A stretch of 64,000 bases of DNA from Bacillus sp. sid0103 (GTDB taxonomy: Bacteria; Bacillota; Bacilli; Bacillales_B; DSM-18226). The position numbers and the translations under genes are program-made. The stretch's first letter is position 1, and each line of letters begins with the position of its first letter. The stretch is taken from assembly GCF_019219025.1 (NCBI RefSeq), contig NZ_JAHUWN010000012.1, forward strand, positions 124,001 to 188,000. The letters run 5' to 3'. The notes under the pieces were generated by a model. The model was given only the letters and a program-made list of their open reading frames with translations, was not told the origin of the DNA and ran no database searches. Shown piece by piece: positions 61,730 to 64,000 of this stretch.

Positions 61730-64000
61730 TTACTTATTTTGCTCAAGGCATTGATAAACCGCCAACATATCTCGTTTATTCAACTCACGAATTCGATTGA
61801 AAATAGGAATTTCAGCAACTGCTTCTAAGTAATCAGGCACCACATCGCTAACTTTTCCAGTCAGCCATGTTTGTACATCAACCCCATCGACGATTTCTTT
61901 ACGCCCTTCATCATTGATTCCACTTGCAGAACAACTAACACATGGGATAGATAATTTATGGACGCCATCATGGAGACCATCTTCAGAAATAACTTTCTTC
62001 CCTTTACAGAAAGGACAAGGATGACTAGCCTTAATTTTATTCATTTGGGTAACAATTTTTTTGTAGCCAAACGCCTCGTATACATAAGTGATTTTTTTGT
62101 ATTTTCCATTGGTGAAATACTTATCAATAATCGTTTCTCTCGTTTCAGTAATATTGGCAAAATCACAGATTGTTATTTGATTTTTGCTACTGATTGCTTC
62201 TAGATTGCCTTTAACACTGCCCCAGAAGGGTAAGACATTTTGTAAAACTACTTCATAGGCTACAAAACTCGCTAGTTCTAATTCAAGTATTTTTAGCGCT
62301 GCTTGTGTTTCCCTTGGAAGTAATGACACATCTTCCGTGAGTGGCATATCGCCGCCAACAATGGACCTTAGTTTTTCCAGTTCAGGTAACTTCCCTACTA
62401 TCTTTAAAACTTGATTGATCGGCTGATGAATAATCTCGCGAATATCTATGTCCCCAAAGGTCAGTTTTTTATGATGGTTTAGCACAGTTCCTTGACAGAC
62501 TGGACAGGTAATGAACTCTTTTGAAGCCTTCATTTGTTCTTTAATAATTGATTTCGAAATAAACATGTACCGACCGATGATGATATTAAATCCTTCCCAG
62601 GTTCTCGACGCCTTGCCTGCTTTATCATAAAATGACTTTTCCCAATAACCATAAAGAAAGGTCTGTTTTTCTGCGTCAGTCATCTCATTAAAGCTTTTAC
62701 TAATATCTTGGCCAAGTTCATTCTTGATCTCATCGAAGAGGAATTGTAATTTAGGATATTGATAATATTTTAAAACTTCCATGACGTCTGGATGTAATAA
62801 GCCTTCCCAAAAGGGCACGGTTTTGTCTTGAATGACAACATCGATATCAAATTTTTCAATAACCCGTCGACCCGAACAGCTCGGACAATGATTTTCTTGA
62901 TGATAGAAATCGAAGCTTCTTGTATCTTTATTGGTCGGATGCGCAGCCACTATATGGTTAATTAGTCCGCCAATTTCATAGAGAAAGCTGTATTGACTAT
63001 ACAAGTGTCTTTCTAGATCGATGGCGATGACCGGTGCGATCGTGTCGGATTCATATTCACCATAAATCAGCCGGGCGATTGGCGATAAACTTTTTAAGAT
63101 GCCACCCTTATAAACGTTTTCAGCATGTTTAAAATAGGCAACATGATTCTCATTTAAGTAATGAATGCCTTTTTTTGACTTGAGTGTTGAAGAAACATGC
63201 ACTGGAGCAACTTGATCTTCATTGTGTTTTTGCTGATAGTAGTCGTCATGACGAACAACATCAAGATGCTCAACTGGTGCGAGTTGTCTTTTACCAAAAT
63301 CAACAATAAAATCAGAGCTATCTAGCATATAGCCATTATGTTCTATCATCATGATGGAAACAGATTCATCTTCCAGAATAATCCTAACACTATCAATGAA
63401 TTGGTTTAGGATATTTTGTGATAACCCCTTAGAAGGCTCGTCAAAAATAAACAATGTATGCGGGTTTCGTGAGTTCGCAAATAGCTCCGACACTAAATGA
63501 ACACATTGAAATTCCCCTGTTGATAATGTTTGTGTCTTCCTTTCTAAGGTCAGATACCCAAGTCCAAGTTTAATCAATAAGCTTAAGCGTTTATGAGCAA
63601 TATCTTCATTTGGCAGATCGTCGATAATGTCCTCAATCGAGCGTTGAAAAATATCATCAATATCTTCACTATATTTTGTAAGCTTCTTTTTTATATCAAG
63701 AAACGTCGCAACGGTTGACCGACTGGTAATCGATTGATTTCGATCTTGTCCTACCATAACCAGTTTATCTTTTGGATACCGCTTCAGAAAATCTTTCGCA
63801 ATACACTCATTAACAAGTGTAGATTTTCCACACCCCGATTCTCCGGTAAAAGTGACTAATCTATTTTTGGGAATCTGTATATCAGTGATTTGAATATTAC
63901 GACAGTATAGGTCTTGAAAATGATAGTTATCTGTTGGCTGTGCCTGATTCCGTTCCCACTTGATTGGTTCGGGACGTGGTGATTCATCTACTATTTTCCC
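61730..64000 (-). CDS. UvrA-like ABC ATPase with unusual C-terminal zinc-finger half (N-terminus beyond window)
   Basis: The frame is open to the window edge, so the true start is not seen; 756 residues are visible. It has a Walker A (GESGCGKST, bases 63818-63844), an ABC signature LSTGEFQC, a Walker B FIFDEPSKGLS and a switch His in MMIEHN. These lie close together, as in the UvrA second ATPase. After that come ~500 residues with several CxxC pairs: CPSCSGRR, CPVCQG, CPFCKGKK and CVSCSASG, interspersed with long helices. Canonical UvrA does not place a zinc-finger region after the last ATPase. It may be a UvrA relative of resistance or repair function; DNA binding is likely, exact role unknown. 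Confidence 0.7.
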   Translation of the reverse strand, partial: GKIVDESPRPEPIKWERNQAQPTDNYHFQDLYCRNIQITDIQIPKNRLVTFTGESGCGKSTLVNECIAKDFLKRYPKDKLVMVGQDRNQSITSRSTVATFLDIKKKLTKYSEDIDDIFQRSIEDIIDDLPNEDIAHKRLSLLIKLGLGYLTLERKTQTLSTGEFQCVHLVSELFANSRNPHTLFIFDEPSKGLSQNILNQFIDSVRIILEDESVSIMMIEHNGYMLDSSDFIVDFGKRQLAPVEHLDVVRHDDYYQQKHNEDQVAPVHVSSTLKSKKGIHYLNENHVAYFKHAENVYKGGILKSLSPIARLIYGEYESDTIAPVIAIDLERHLYSQYSFLYEIGGLINHIVAAHPTNKDTRSFDFYHQENHCPSCSGRRVIEKFDIDVVIQDKTVPFWEGLLHPDVMEVLKYYQYPKLQFLFDEIKNELGQDISKSFNEMTDAEKQTFLYGYWEKSFYDKAGKASRTWEGFNIIIGRYMFISKSIIKEQMKASKEFITCPVCQGTVLNHHKKLTFGDIDIREIIHQPINQVLKIVGKLPELEKLRSIVGGDMPLTEDVSLLPRETQAALKILELELASFVAYEVVLQNVLPFWGSVKGNLEAISSKNQITICDFANITETRETIIDKYFTNGKYKKITYVYEAFGYKKIVTQMNKIKASHPCPFCKGKKVISEDGLHDGVHKLSIPCVSCSASGINDEGRKEIVDGVDVQTWLTGKVSDVVPDYLEAVAEIPIFNRIRELNKRDMLAVYQCLEQNK

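Overview
The window looks like chromosomal DNA of an endospore-forming, low-GC member of the Bacillaceae (Bacillus or Neobacillus-like). The evidence is the spore-coat cotG/cotH/cotB-type cluster, yyaC, the B. subtilis-style nasA/nasBCDEF and treP-treA-treR arrangements, TnrA, CcpA and SigL sites, a T-box in front of ilvA, and strong AGGAGG ribosome binding sites with frequent TTG and GTG starts. I saw no rRNA, tRNA, CRISPR array, intact transposase or prophage.

Layout. 1-3.2 kb is the end of a polysaccharide locus (glycosyltransferase, flippase, priming sugar transferase, all minus). 3.5-7.2 kb has a CorC/MpfA-type membrane protein behind a MerR regulator with an apparent operator, a methionine aminopeptidase and a degenerate MinD-like protein. 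7.2-10.8 kb has a GNAT remnant, dsdA, a VanZ-like gene cut by a stop codon and an ArsB-type permease. 11.0-17.3 kb is the most distinctive part: a large Gly/Ser protein with Lys/Pro blocks, divergent from cotH, followed by three CotB-like proteins, one carrying thirteen 39-bp Ser/Lys repeats. 17.4-22.8 kb is a mixed accessory stretch (PAP2, broken DUF2500, DCC, LysM-M14 peptidase, a MITE-like element, VOC, GNAT, DHFR-like). 22.9-26.9 kb is the trehalose operon with promoter, TreR operators and cre. 27-37.3 kb holds mostly single genes (SRAP, RraA-like, K+ channel, yyaC, cytochrome c, G39P-like loader, SET protein, esterase, YbaK, EamA) and a 52-bp tandem repeat array.

37.3-51.6 kb contains yebC-type, T-box-ilvA, a YtcJ-type amidohydrolase, and a compact arginine/ornithine catabolic set (rocA, rocD, rocG) with a sigma-54 promoter and two palindromic upstream sites, then a gamma carbonic anhydrase, two MFS exporters and a PAS histidine kinase. 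51.9-61.7 kb is the complete nitrate assimilation locus: nasB-nasC-nasD-nasE-nasF on the minus strand, and nasA divergent, with two TnrA-type boxes between them. The window ends inside a UvrA-like ATPase of unusual domain order.

How the genes work together. RocD makes glutamate semialdehyde/P5C from ornithine, RocA oxidises it to glutamate, and RocG deaminates glutamate to 2-oxoglutarate. NasA imports nitrate, NasBC reduces it to nitrite, NasDE reduces nitrite to ammonium, and NasF starts siroheme synthesis for NasD. In the coat cluster, CotH (an atypical protein kinase in B. subtilis) would phosphorylate the Ser-rich tails of its neighbours. Small-scale decay (a stop codon in vanZ, a frameshift in DUF2500, a GNAT fragment) and several dispersed short repeats show this is an ordinary, evolving chromosome segment. 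Function calls come from reading protein motifs and remembered family features; no database search was run.
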